Shown: positions 49,773-60,802 of the stretch, piece by piece | How positions within the stretch are numbered: the stretch's first letter is position 1 | How the letters are laid out: each line of letters starts with the position of its first letter | Assembly: GCA_000231825.2 (NCBI GenBank) | Contig: AFXF02001781.1 | Coordinates: 124,001-188,000 of the forward strand | DNA: 64,000 bases | Source of the DNA: Tetrahymena elliotti 4EA | Taxonomy: Eukaryota; Ciliophora; Oligohymenophorea; Hymenostomatida; Tetrahymenidae | Direction: 5' to 3' | The notes under the pieces: generated by a model | Database searches by the model: none | Told to the model about the DNA's origin: nothing | Seen by the model: the letters and a program-made list of their open reading frames with translations, nothing else | Made by a program: the position numbers and the translations under genes

Positions 49773-51362
49773 TTAAAATAAATTAGGCTTGTATTAATAA
49801 ACTTTGAAAAGAATAGAGTTATTCTACTTTTAAAATATTTTGTCTAATAAGGTCTCTTAGGTTGATTCCCTTTTTATTACTATATTCTTTATCTTGGCTT
49901 TTTTTTCTACTATTTTTTAGATTTTTGTTAATTATTATTGGTAAAGCTTTAAGGATTTTTCTTGTATTTTGTATTTTTTTGCTTTAAGTTTGATTGAATT
50001 GAATTAATATTTTTGATTATTTTTTAATATAAGAATTACAATCTATTTATCTATCAATCAGACCTACTGTCCACTTTGACTTCATTCGATCCTATTTACT
50101 TTTGCATTGTCATCTTCAATGTAGAAATCAATACTTATTAATTTTGTCTGAGCATTTTAACTAAATAATGATAAGAAATTTTTAAGCTAATTATGCTTGA
50201 AGAAAAATTTGCTTTTTATGTTTCATACTTTTATCATGATTTTTTATCATTATCAAAAAGAAGAAAAGAACATCAAATTTTTTTTTTTAACTTTAAACGG
50301 TTATCAAGTTTCATTCATCTGAAAACAAATAATCTTATTAAATTTACTCTGTATTCAGTATTAAACAAGATTATTTTTTCTATCATAAGGAATTAGCCCC
50401 CCTCCTCCTTTTATCTCCTTCTTTAATATTTTTTTGATGTAAACAAAAATAATAATTAAAAACCTAAGAAAAGTTCAGTAATATTAATCCTGAATTTTAT
50501 TCTATTTAAAGGAAAAAAAAGATATAAATTTACATAAATTTCAATTTTTAACCCTACTTAAAATAATATTAGAAAAACTACTTTTTTAATTTTAATTCTT
50601 TTGTTTTCTAAAATTTATAAAGAGAAGAGACTATTCTAAATACATAAATAAACTTTTCTCAAAAACGGTTTTTCAATATATTTTATTTTTAAATTATAAT
50701 TAAAATACTAGATTGATTATATGATAAGCTTAACCGATCAAAAAAGATATCTAAACCACACACTAAATTATAAATTTATTCATAAATCTTGATCAAACAA
50801 AATTTTATTATAAAAGAGTTTTCTACTTCCAAGTTAAAAAAAGAAACAAAAATAAACAAGATATTACTTTATTAAAATATTCATCATAGAATTTTTTTAT
50901 TTAAGTTTGAAGATTATTAAAATTTTACTTCTAAACAAGTTAAAGCTTTTTATAAAATAATATAAATTCAAAAAATTTTGTGTGTTGAAAATAATACTCT
51001 CTTTATTTTTATATTAAAAGCAAAGATAATATAATATCATTTTAGTTATATTAGTATAAAAAATCAAATGAAATATTTCTTTCATCAAGATTTAATTTAT
51101 TTAAGATTAAGTATATGTTAAATGTAATTTAAAAATAAGTGAAATTTTAGTAAGAAATAATTTAAATTCAAAAATGTATGATAATCTGTAATAAATTAAT
51201 GAATTAATACTCTATAAATTTGTTTATAAAAAATTAAGAAATGTAAATATTAACTTAATTGCTATTGAATTAGACTAGATTTAATTGGATATTTAATTTA
51301 ATTTCTTTCATTATTTAAGTTATCATTTTGTGAAATGGTAATTAAAATTTAAAGCTTTTTAA
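49773..51362. other. 1.6-kb spacer with a C-rich run
   Basis: AT-rich. A notable pyrimidine run GCCCCCCTCCTCCTT occurs at 50396-50410, unusual in this composition. No gene was found. Open frames near 50193 have no protein-like composition. Confidence 0.45.
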
Positions 51363-52899
51363 TCAATTTTAGCTCTACCACTCATAGGTAGTTGGTGCAA
51401 GAGGATGATGAGAAGCAACTTTCATAAAGTTTTCTTTTAAAAATGAATTATTATTTAAAATATTAGCACCAACATTTCTAATGAATGCAAATGGACCTGG
51501 TAGTTCATACATCTTTTTGATAAATTCCATAGAAATTGCATTTGCATAATTAAATAACTTTGCTTGGTTTTCATATTCTTAAAGTGAAATAGTATCACCT
51601 ATGTTGTGACCTACTCTTTTATTCTTAATAACTATATTTGCTAATGTAACTGCATCATTGAATCCCATATTAACTCCTTGACCAGCATGAGGATGAATTG
51701 AATGAGCTGCATCACCAATAAGAGCAACATTTTTATCTATATATCTTCTGCTTTATAATTAAGCTAATGGGAATGCTAATCTCTTATTACAAATTTATGT
51801 GACGATTGGTGGAGAAGTAAAATCACTCTTATTAGCTTCAGGAGTTAATGCTAGTGTAGGAGTATCCATAACACTTGGCTTACATAAAGCATGGTTTAAT
51901 TCATTGAGGAAAGCTTCATCAGATAATTTCATCAATTCTTCATATTGATATAATGGCACACTCCATACTATTGAGCTGTAATCCTCCCAAAGAGGTAAAA
52001 TAGCTAAAGGACCACCCTCTAAGTATCTCTAGTAGGCAGTATTCTTTGTAGCCTTTGTGGTTTTTATTGAGCATACAACACCCATTTAATTGTACATCCA
52101 ACCGTAAGTAGGGATTCCTTTTTTTTCTTTAACTGCTGAATAACGACCATCGCTACCTACTACTAATCTTGCATAAACTTATTTGCCACTCTTTAACTAT
52201 ATCAGCTATAAGTTATCATTTTCTTGGCTATCTTCAAACTTTTCAATTGAATCAGGGATTGCAAACTCAACTTGATCTAATTCTTCTAAGCGCTTAACAA
52301 TAGCAGCAACTATATTGTTGTTTTCCATCAATAATCCTAAATTTGTGTCTTGTTAGCTTTCTGATAAATGGAATTTTAGATATCCTTATCCATTGCTTTC
52401 CCATACCTACATTTGCTCAGTTTTACCTATTCTATTGTGATCTAGCAAATTCCATGCACCAATAGATTGTAAAAACTTTTGACTTGAACCACTTATACTA
52501 TAAACACGCTAATCAGGCGTTTGATGAAGGCTTACTTCTTCAGTTTTAGGAGGCTTTTAATTATCTAAAATCAAAATATTCTTACTCTCATCTTTAGAAG
52601 TCCTTTAAAAGTATGGACTATTAGACAAAGCACAAGCAAATCCAGCTCCAACTGGACCACATCCTAATTTGAAATAAATAATAAATTTCTACTTACTTAA
52701 AATTGAAAAAATGTTGTTCTGATGAAGATTTGATAGGAATAATTTGATCAAAACAAATTAAAAATGCATAAATACCAGAAATCACAACATCATAGTATGG
52801 TTTGCCTTTGTATGTAGCAGTTCCAAAAAAATATTATGATAAACAATTATAAATTTTAGATTTTCTATTAATTCTTTATGTTAATTTAACAAAGCTCAT
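51363..52899 (-). CDS. COQ6: Ubiquinone biosynthesis monooxygenase COQ6 (mitochondrial)
   Basis: Flavin-dependent monooxygenase that hydroxylates the coenzyme Q ring (C5) in the mitochondrial CoQ-synthesis complex. Two exons, 52776-52899 and 51363-52663, with a 112-bp intron that interrupts the FAD-binding motif; 474 residues, as expected. The start at 52899 gives [18 protein letters not shown], a basic, serine-containing import presequence without acids. The dinucleotide fingerprint [18 protein letters not shown] is at about 36-53. The DG motif [11 protein letters not shown] is near 212. The GD motif [19 protein letters not shown] is near 357 and binds the FAD ribityl and phosphates. The C-terminal region matches COQ6 better than COQ7 or generic UbiH proteins. 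Nothing is missing. Its ferredoxin partner is not in this window. Confidence 0.93.
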
Positions 52900-54125
52900 T
52901 TAGATTAATTGTAAATAATATATTATCTAAGCAAAAATTAATTATCTCCAAAAGAGTGATATCTATCTTAAAAACCAATTACATAAACTTACAAATCAAA
53001 ATATTTTTTTCTCAATAAATTTTATAAATTTTGTAAAATTTGAAAATATTTCAAATTGAATTTAAAGATAATATTTTTTATTTCTTACTTTTTTATTTAT
53101 CTTTTTATTTTTGAAAACATTTTATCCAATAAAATAGATGAATTAATAATTAATTGAAAAGTAAAATACAAACTTCTTTAGTTATTAGATAATATTAAAA
53201 GTAAATATTTAGTTAGAATATTCATTTTCATAAGAAAAAGCATAAAAACCCAAGAAAAAAATCTGAAAAAGGTTAAGGATAAAAAAGATTACCATTTTTC
53301 AGAAATAATCAAAATAGGGATTGACTCAAGAATTTATTAAACATTTAAATCAAATAAAATAATTTTCAAACAAAAAATAAAACATAAACAAATTTGAATA
53401 TTCATTTTAGATTTAAATTTACAAAAATTTTTAGAAGTTTTGTATTTTTGATTTGGTTTATAAAACTAATTTTTTAAATTTATCATAAATCAAAGTATCT
53501 CAATTATCTAATTTTATAAATAAATAAATGTTTTGCATTTTTTTATCTCTTAGATTTCTAGAGTTAAAACTAATAGCTATTTTTTAAATTAGCACAAATT
53601 CCTAATTTAATTGATGGTGAACAAATATTCAATCGTATATTTTTATCATTATTATGATTTTTTAAATTCATTACATTTCTTTCTTACTTTTTTCATAATT
53701 GTTATAATTTACAAGAAGAGAAATCATGTTATTATTTTTAAACGAGATCAATTTTAAAGAAAATAAGAATTACTTTAGAAAATATTTTTTTTCTTAAATT
53801 GGATTAAACAAATAAATAATATAATAAATTTTGTTTACAGCAAATTTATATTCACTATTAATCAATTGACTATGGTTGTTTAAATGTTTAATATTTTTAT
53901 AGCGTCTTAACTTTATTGAGTTTCTAAGTGATAACTATTTTAGTAAAAAATTTCTAAATTTAATTTTTTATTAAAAAAATACCTTTGTTTTTATTTTCAT
54001 CTACCTAGTGCTCAATAAGCATCCTTCTGAGATGTGTATTAAGCAAAAATATATCATCATCTTCTTTTTACTTTTATCTTTTATATAATTTTATGATTAA
54101 AGCTAAAAAATAATTTTTTATATAA
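52900..54125. other. 1.2-kb spacer
   Basis: AT-rich; no gene, RNA or clear repeat. It includes the COQ6 upstream region. Confidence 0.5.
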
Positions 54126-55397
54126 TCACCTATTCTTTTCAATTAGTTAAAGCTGTTGTTCCTCCTTCCTCTGATTTTCTATTTTTTATCTCTTCACTGC
54201 ATCTTTAATTTCATTAATTGTTTTTTCAGCTCTAACTATCTTTTCTGTATATTTTTACTCAATATCATATTTCTTATCTATTTTATTTTATTCTTCTATT
54301 AAAGCCTTTTTTTCAAACCTTTCTTATCTTTCACGATGCCTCTCAATTAAATAAGATCTTAATTGCTCAATAAACTTTATATGATAATTTAAAATTTAGA
54401 TTATGAAAAATAAATAAACTTATTTTACTTCTTTTTTTTTCTCTACAGGATCTACTTCATATTGAATTCGCTTTTTGCTTGAAGATTTATCAAGTGACTG
54501 CAATATCCTTTCACTTTTAAAATGAACAATTTTAGTTGGTTTAAATTCCTAAACATCCTTTTTTGTATCTTACTCTTCGTTGCTATAAATTAAAAGGAAA
54601 ATATGATTTTTTTTTAAAGTTTAACTGAATATTATTACTCTAATTAATATTTTAATCCAGCAACATCATCCCAAAGCTTAGGATTAAGCAATTAATATCT
54701 TTACCTATGATTTTATTTCACAATAAAATAGTTAGGATCCTCACCAACCTTTTTAAAAAATAAACTGTTTTAATCATCAAGCATATATTTATATTTTACT
54801 TCTAGCAACTCTTCTTTAGTAAGACGTTAGCATATTTTTTTAAAAGCCATCATAGTTTCTTCATCTTCATTAGTGAATTAAGGATCATATCTATCAAAAA
54901 CTTAATTAATCTCAGCCTCATCTACTTTACTGATTATTTTCGATGTTGGAAAAAAATCATTTGACTGAGGCTTTGAAAACACCATAGGTTTTTTTTTGAA
55001 ATCTTTATCTTATTATTTCTCATTGTAAATTAAAGTCTTATAATACATTCCATTTTCTTGAAGATTTTTAATTTTCTTTTAATGTTCTAATAAATGGTTG
55101 CACCTAAAGTACATATTTTCATCAATCAGGTTAATAATTTTCCCTCTTAAAGTTCTTTTTTTGAGCCTTTATCATTATATAAATCTTTACATAATGAAAA
55201 AAAGTAAATTGAAAAGCATAATTCTATTTTTTTCTAAAATGCTTCAATTAAAAAACGCAAAAAATGAATATCCTATTTATATATGCGTACCTTTCAAATA
55301 CATTCCTTCTGTGCTTTTCCATTTATTCTTTTGTTATAGGTTATCTACCATCTTGCTAATTCTATAAAATGTTTACTGTTAATCCTTTTCTTCCCAT
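54126..55397 (-). CDS. Charged coiled-coil protein of unknown function, 345 aa
   Basis: Four exons: 55291-55397, 54639-55166, 54429-54582 and 54126-54374; introns 124, 56 and 54 bp; coding length 1038. The start MGRKGLTVNILQNQQDG is chosen because its frame joins exon 2 in phase; an overlapping ATG at 55417 in another frame does not. The N-terminal half is basic and helical (KHRRNVFERLKKRTLRGK, IINLIDENMYFRC). The middle has an acidic patch EINQVFDRYDPQFTNEDEET. The last 110 residues are a long K/E/R/Q coiled coil. No known domain is recognised. The profile suggests a structural or ciliary protein, an inference from composition. Confidence 0.72.
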
Positions 55398-55919
55398 AAT
55401 ACCTCCCTAATCATTCTAGGGAATTTGCTTTGCAGATTATAATAAATTTTAGCTATGCTTCATAGATTTGATTAAGAATAACCAATGAAAATTTTAATTA
55501 ATACTTTTCAATCAAATTGAAACTTTTTGTAAATTAATTAAGTTTTTAATTGATTAAAATTTCTATTACTCATTTGTAATTAAAAATAAAGTAACGTATT
55601 AATGCATTATTATTTTTATAATAAAATATTTTAAATTTTAAACTTGAATAAAATTCGCTAAAATTAAATTAATTTTATTTTGTTAAAATTTTAATATTTT
55701 ATAAAAAATGAAGCTTAATCTTAATAAATACAATACAACTATAAAAACAAACAATTCTAAAAATTTTAAGCTTTAAAAATATTCAAACCAAAAAGTTTTT
55801 CTAAATTTTTTCATTAATTTTTGTTAACTTTTCTAATAAAAATTAATAATAAAATTATAAATCAAATAAATAACAAAAAAAAATGCATATAGGATTAATT
55901 TTATTTTAATTATGTTATT

Positions 55920-56170
55920 TGTGCTTTGTTTTGTATATGTTGTTTGAATTTCCTTTCTGTTTATGTTTTTTATTTATGTATTTTTATTTTGTTTAATTCT
56001 ATTTTTGGTTTGGTTTTTTTATCTTCTTTGTATTTTTATTTTTATTTGTTTTATTTATTTTATCTGTTTTATTTTTTGTCATATTTTTTATTTTTATTTG
56101 ATTTATTTCCTCATAAGTCGGGTTATTTATCTTATGGGATTATTTTTCAGATTATTGTTTATTTTTAATC
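55920..56170. repeat. T-rich low-complexity tract
   Basis: The plus strand is T-dominated with TTTTATTT and TTTGTTTT units and few other bases. It gives long hydrophobic open frames on the plus strand that are compositional artefacts. It closely resembles the tract at 7140-7560. Confidence 0.55.
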
Positions 56171-56171
56171 A

Positions 56172-56250
56172 ATCTCGCATTATATCTCTTTTTTTCAATC
56201 TCGCATTATATCTCATAAAATTAAAGTTAAAATCATATCTCGCATTATAT
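56172..56250 (+). repeat. Three direct copies of ATCTCGCATTATAT
   Basis: Exact 14-base copies begin at 56172, 56198 and 56237. The spacing is irregular (26 and 39 bases). They sit between the T-rich tract and the GC-rich island. Each contains CG, which is rare in this DNA. They could be binding sites or a decaying tandem repeat. Confidence 0.8.
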
Positions 56251-56282
56251 TATTATTTTTTAAATTTTGAAAATTGTTTCAG

Positions 56283-56515
56283 CTATCATCTTGCCTTGGA
56301 GAGCTTGTACCTAAGGGAATAAGACTGGGTAATACAAGAGCGGGAAGAATGCTTTAGGAGAGTTTCTCTCACTTACCCTAGGAACCGCTATTGGTTTAAG
56401 GATTAAGCAAGCCTGCTCCAGTAGATTTTTGAAAGTCGTCCAATCTGAATTTTGGTTATTTGAATGATTTTGTAAATTTTAAATTGATTAGTAGTAGCTC
56501 GGGATAGCTACAGTT
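56283..56515 (+). ncRNA. Candidate structured non-coding RNA (GC-rich island)
   Basis: About 230 bases whose GC content is far above the surrounding spacer, without protein-like frames. Complementary segments are visible: CTTGTA (56304-56309) with TACAAG (56333-56338); GAGAG (56358-56362) with CTCTC (56366-56370) around a TTT loop; and GTAGCT (56494-56499) with AGCTAC (56506-56511) around CGGGAT. CCTAAGGG and CCCTAGG can also pair across the middle. In very AT-rich genomes such islands often mark structural RNAs. I find no clear match to U1-U6, SRP, RNase P, telomerase RNA or tRNA. Strand and ends are uncertain; plus is assumed because the three repeats and T-rich tract lie on its 5' side. 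Confidence 0.4.
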
Positions 56516-57769
56516 AATAAATCTATTTAAAATTTATTTATTCATCTCAAATATTTTGGTATCAGTTGAAAATTATGAAAAAAATGCCTCCTTGAATCAA
56601 AAGTAATTTACCTGAAGACCTGAAGCCATTATTTAAGTATCTGTCTTTGTGTCTTGCCATCATGATCTCACCATAAATTTCTTTATCAAAGTATTTTATT
56701 CAGATTTGTAGCGCATTAAGCATCGAATTATTGATTTATACAGTTTTCAAAGCAATAAATAGGGGAATAAACATGATATAGGATGAGTCAACAAATCCTT
56801 TTAATCAATGTTTATAAATTTTATAGAGTCAACAAACCCCTCAGTGCTCATTAAACATGTTCTCTCAATATGATTGGGGATATGTTTACAATTAATTAAT
56901 GAACCATTCAAAGAATTAATTGCAGTACTTGAAACATTTTCATTTAAAAACTATTTCGCTAAATACTTTCTATCTTACTTTATTTTTACTTTGATAAGAA
57001 ATCTTTTAATTAATTTTTCTTTTCTTAAAAAATTCAAAATTCAAATTTAATATTTTTCTTAAATATCTTTCATGTAGATTGCTTGACAATTAACTAATAC
57101 TAACTTACTTGAGTTAAAAATTTCTTAACATTTTTTGCCATTTTAATGTTTTTTACTATTAATAATAAGGTTATTTTATTAATTTCATACAAAGTAATTA
57201 TCATTTGATTAGAAAAATATTTTCTTTTATCAAAAAATTTAAAATAAATTAATCAACAAAATTAACAAATTTTTTATTAAAATTATATTTTTAGTAAAAG
57301 ATGCCATACTTTCATAACTTATTTATATAAGTATTTTAAATTTTGCTAAGTTAAATTTTAGAAGATAGGAGATTTTACTAATAATGTTAAAAAAATTATA
57401 CTTTTGAAATATATTTTGATGGAAATAGCTTATAAAAAATTAATTTAATTAGTTTGTGACTTAAAATATTAGTAAAATCTATTTTAGGATATCAGATGAA
57501 AGCAGATTCATATTTTTTGATTATTTTATTATGAATTTTTTTACTTTGAAGCAGTGATAAAAAAAAATACTAGCTTAGTATTTGAAAATATCTTACAAAG
57601 TTTTAAAAATATAAGGCAATAATAAAACAACTCCTTTAAATTGATAATTTAACTAAAATAGGATCTTCAGAGTAAAGATTTTTAATTTTTTGATTACTTG
57701 TAAAGAAATAGTATGTGAGGCTTTAATTTTTTGTGAAATATATTATTCTTTCACACAAAAATAACAAAA

Positions 57770-57806
57770 ATGAGAGATACTTTACATGAAACATAGTATT
57801 TCTCAT
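57770..57806. repeat. Hairpin, 12-bp arms
   Basis: ATGAGAGATACT (57770-57781) and AGTATTTCTCAT (57795-57806) pair with one mismatch. It resembles the hairpin at 47453-47503. Confidence 0.35.
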
Positions 57807-58168
57807 TTCTTGATGTCAAAGAGATTATGATTAGAATTAAATTTAACTAAGAAGTAGATATTTAATAGTTTTTAGGTCAATTAAAAATAGCTTAATTTAA
57901 GAATTAGAAAATAAAATTATCAAAAAATTTAGAATGTGATTAGAAAACTCTTAAAAGTAAATAAAGCACATATTTATTTTTAATTAATTATTTGATGTAA
58001 AAAAGTAAAATCTTTATAGAACATTTGATGAAGTTAAACTATAAAAACATTTAATTTATATATAAATAACTAATTATTTATTATTTATGATTAATAGATG
58101 AGTGGAAGATGGATGGATGGGTTAATTAATTTAAATTTTTTGATAAAATTATTTCATATTTATTAATT

Positions 58169-60802
58169 TCAGTTTCTGTAAGCAGCAAGAGAAGAACGTC
58201 TCATTTCATCAACTTGTTTTTCTTTATCCTTAACTCTGGATCTTAAGGATTCGATTTCAGCAAAGAGTTATACTGAGAGCATGAGTAAGTCTTGTATTTT
58301 AAGTTGTAAGTCATTGATGTTGACCAAGGAAAGCTTTAATTAAGCGTTTTCGATTTCTAATTCTGAAATCAAAGCATTTAATCTATCGATTTCACTGTTC
58401 AAGACTCTGTTCTTTTCTCTTAAGATATGTAACTCAGAGAGAGTGGCTTCGAGCTTGAAGTACTTTTGCTTCCATTGTTCGATTTCTTCATCCTTTCTGA
58501 TGAGTAAAGTTCTAAGACGTTCAATTTCAGTAGTAAGTAAGGCAACCTTAGCTTCCCAGTCAATCAAGTCCTTTTGTTATTTGCTTCTCTTGACTCTGTG
58601 GTCTTCGTTTTCAGATAAAGCATCTTGTAACTGTCTCTAGAGATTTTCGATTTATTAGGTTAATTCCATAATTCTCTAGTTCAACATACGAATTTAGTTT
58701 TCATAATTTCTGCAGTTATCTTCAAGGATGGCACATTTGTTTCTCCATTCGTCGATTTCAGCTTAACGTTAATCTAAGAGGTTTCTTAATCTTTCAATTT
58801 CTTATGAGAAACTCACTATTTTTATGAGAAAATATATTAGATATAAATTAAATTAATTAATTATTTAAATATTTACTGATTCTATTTTCATATTCAATGA
58901 CTCTTTGCTCAATTCCCTTATACTTAACAAGTTATTATTCAAGAGAAAGAATTTGGTTACGAGCTTAGTCTAACTCCTAAAGTTTTTGACCAATAACGTT
59001 ATTGAGTCTTTCAATTTCTTAAGTGAGTAAGACAACCTTGTTTTCATATTCTCTAATCTTAACTTCCATAAGCTTAGCTTGTTCGTAGAGTCTTTCCAAA
59101 TTGCTGTACTTAGCCTTTTCATCAGAAAGCATTTGGCTGAGACTTCTAATTTATTATTCATATTCTCTGCACTTTTCTTCGAATACCTTTAAGTTAATAA
59201 TGGTAACTTCTAATTGCTTGCATTTGTCCTTCCAATCTATTAATAAAATATAAAAATGTTATTATCAAAAATATTAATCAAAATGTATTTATATAGTTGC
59301 TTAATAAAAATAAATGTTGATTAGAATTGTAAAAAGTTTTGTGAATTTTGCTAATATTTCCCAATTAATTGATTGCTTAACTATTTTTGGATAAATAGAT
59401 TGCTTATTAATAAAGCTGAAACTTTTTATTAAGTATCTTTGGCAAAAAATTTAAAAAGAAATTAATCTATTTGTGCTTAGAATTTATTTTGCAAAATAAA
59501 AATTTGAATTCTTTTTAATTTCTATTTAATTCAACACTTAATTTCTATTTTTATTTACTGGAGCCTATTTTCATTCTAAGCTATTTTTTTCTTGTTTGTT
59601 GCTAAAAAAGTCAAAAAAAAGTAAAATTTACCTTGAACTTCCATGGTTCTTTGTCCAATTACTTCATTCAAACGATTGATTTCAGAAGTAAGCATGACAA
59701 TTCTGTTCTCGTATTCCTTAATACGAGCCTCCAAGGATCGCATTTGACCACATTGAAGTTCAAGGTCGGCGATTCTGGATCTTTAGCTTTCATTTTCTTG
59801 GATATAGTTCTTAATGACGTTATTAAGTCTATCAATTTCGTTGGTGAGTTGTTAAATCTTGAATTCGTAATCCTTGCAAAGTTCTTAATATCTCTTTAAT
59901 TCTTCAATATATCTTTCTTATTGGACATTTCTTTGTTTCCATTCTTCGATGTTTTGTAAGAGTAAATGGATTTGACCGTCCTTTTCTTGGATGGCAGCTT
60001 CAAGTCTCTTCATGTCACCAACCTTAATTTCTAATTAGGTGATAATAGTTTTGCTTTTTTCAATATCTGCATTCTTAGCATTAATGATATTTCTAAGTCT
60101 TTCATTTTCGACAGCCAAGTTAGTGCACTTTTCTTCAAGTTCATTAATCTTAGAGTCCTTAACACGGTTAGTGTCATCCAAACTTTATTTATCAAAAATA
60201 AAATTAGAGCATTGAATATAAAACAAAATAATATATTAAGAATCATAAACGGACTTATTTGCTAAAATAAGCCTTCAAAAAAAGATGGAAGCTTGTTTAA
60301 TATTTTATTAGCTGTCTGGTTGTATGATAAAACTATCAAGCATCTTTTAACTTGGGTTATTTAAGAGTACAAATAGAAAAAAAAAAAAATTTCATCCATA
60401 TTTAAAAACTGAAAATCAGTCTTTTTAAAAATTTAAATCAAACTAAGTAAGTAAGGGTATAGCAAATTACCTTCTCTTAAGAGCATCATTTTCATAATCT
60501 CTTTGGTTGAGAATTTACTTCAATTGCAAGATTTCATGTTCACAATTAGTCTTCTACTCTCTGACTATTTCCAATTAAGAAATGACTGTTTCTTGTTGTT
60601 AGCATTAACTCTTCCAGTATTCAATTTCTTCATCTTTACCTTAGAAAATTTCAGCAAGCTATTAGGTACCAGATTTCCAATCCTTTCTAGAATTAGGATT
60701 GTAGACCTTATTGGTGTCAACCTTGCTAGTAGTAACGACTTAAGAGCTAGTAATGAACATACTGCTTGAAGTCTATCCACGATTTGGGTTAGATTAGTTC
60801 AT
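58169..60802 (-). CDS. Coiled-coil filament protein with 142-residue super-repeat, 629 aa
   Basis: Four exons: 60471-60802, 59632-60182, 58877-59236 and 58169-58815; introns 288, 395 and 61 bp. A short non-helical head (MNQSNPNRGQTSSSMFITSS) is followed by an almost continuous coiled coil. A motif of the form YENxxVxLTxEIxRLNxxI recurs. Its glutamate codons (at 60109, 59839, 59683, 59018, 58801 and 58528) are 90, 52, 90, 52 and 91 residues apart, a super-repeat of about 142 residues. Conserved tryptophans occur as EEWKQR, DWKDKC, DEWRNK and DWEAKV. Codon choice favours AAG, ATC, GTC and AAC, as in abundant proteins. It is most probably a cytoskeletal filament component of the ciliate cortex or oral apparatus; tetrin-like is possible, but I cannot assign a name from sequence alone. 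Confidence 0.88.

Larger units (their letters stand above)
55398..58168. other. 2.8-kb spacer with T-rich tract, short repeats and a GC-rich island
   Basis: No protein gene is supported. From left to right it holds AT-rich DNA, a T-rich tract (about 55920-56170), three copies of a 14-mer (56172-56250), a GC-rich hairpin-forming block (56283-56515) and further AT-rich DNA containing a hairpin at 57770-57806. Confidence 0.5.

Noticed and set aside
50193..50396. 67-residue plus-strand frame
   Set aside because: Low-complexity composition, no homology recognised, and no splice-supported extension.
54735..54760. CACCAACCTTTTT, similar to the Tetrahymena chromosome breakage sequence
   Set aside because: Several mismatches to the 15-base consensus, and it lies within a coding exon.
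55291..55417. Alternative start ATG at 55417 in another frame for the charged coiled-coil gene
   Set aside because: That frame does not join exon 2 in phase with any available acceptor, whereas the ATG at 55397 does.
55926..56322. Plus-strand frames coding for very hydrophobic peptides that look like membrane proteins
   Set aside because: They are produced by the T-rich tract (TTT, TTA and ATT codons) and have no normal composition or start context.
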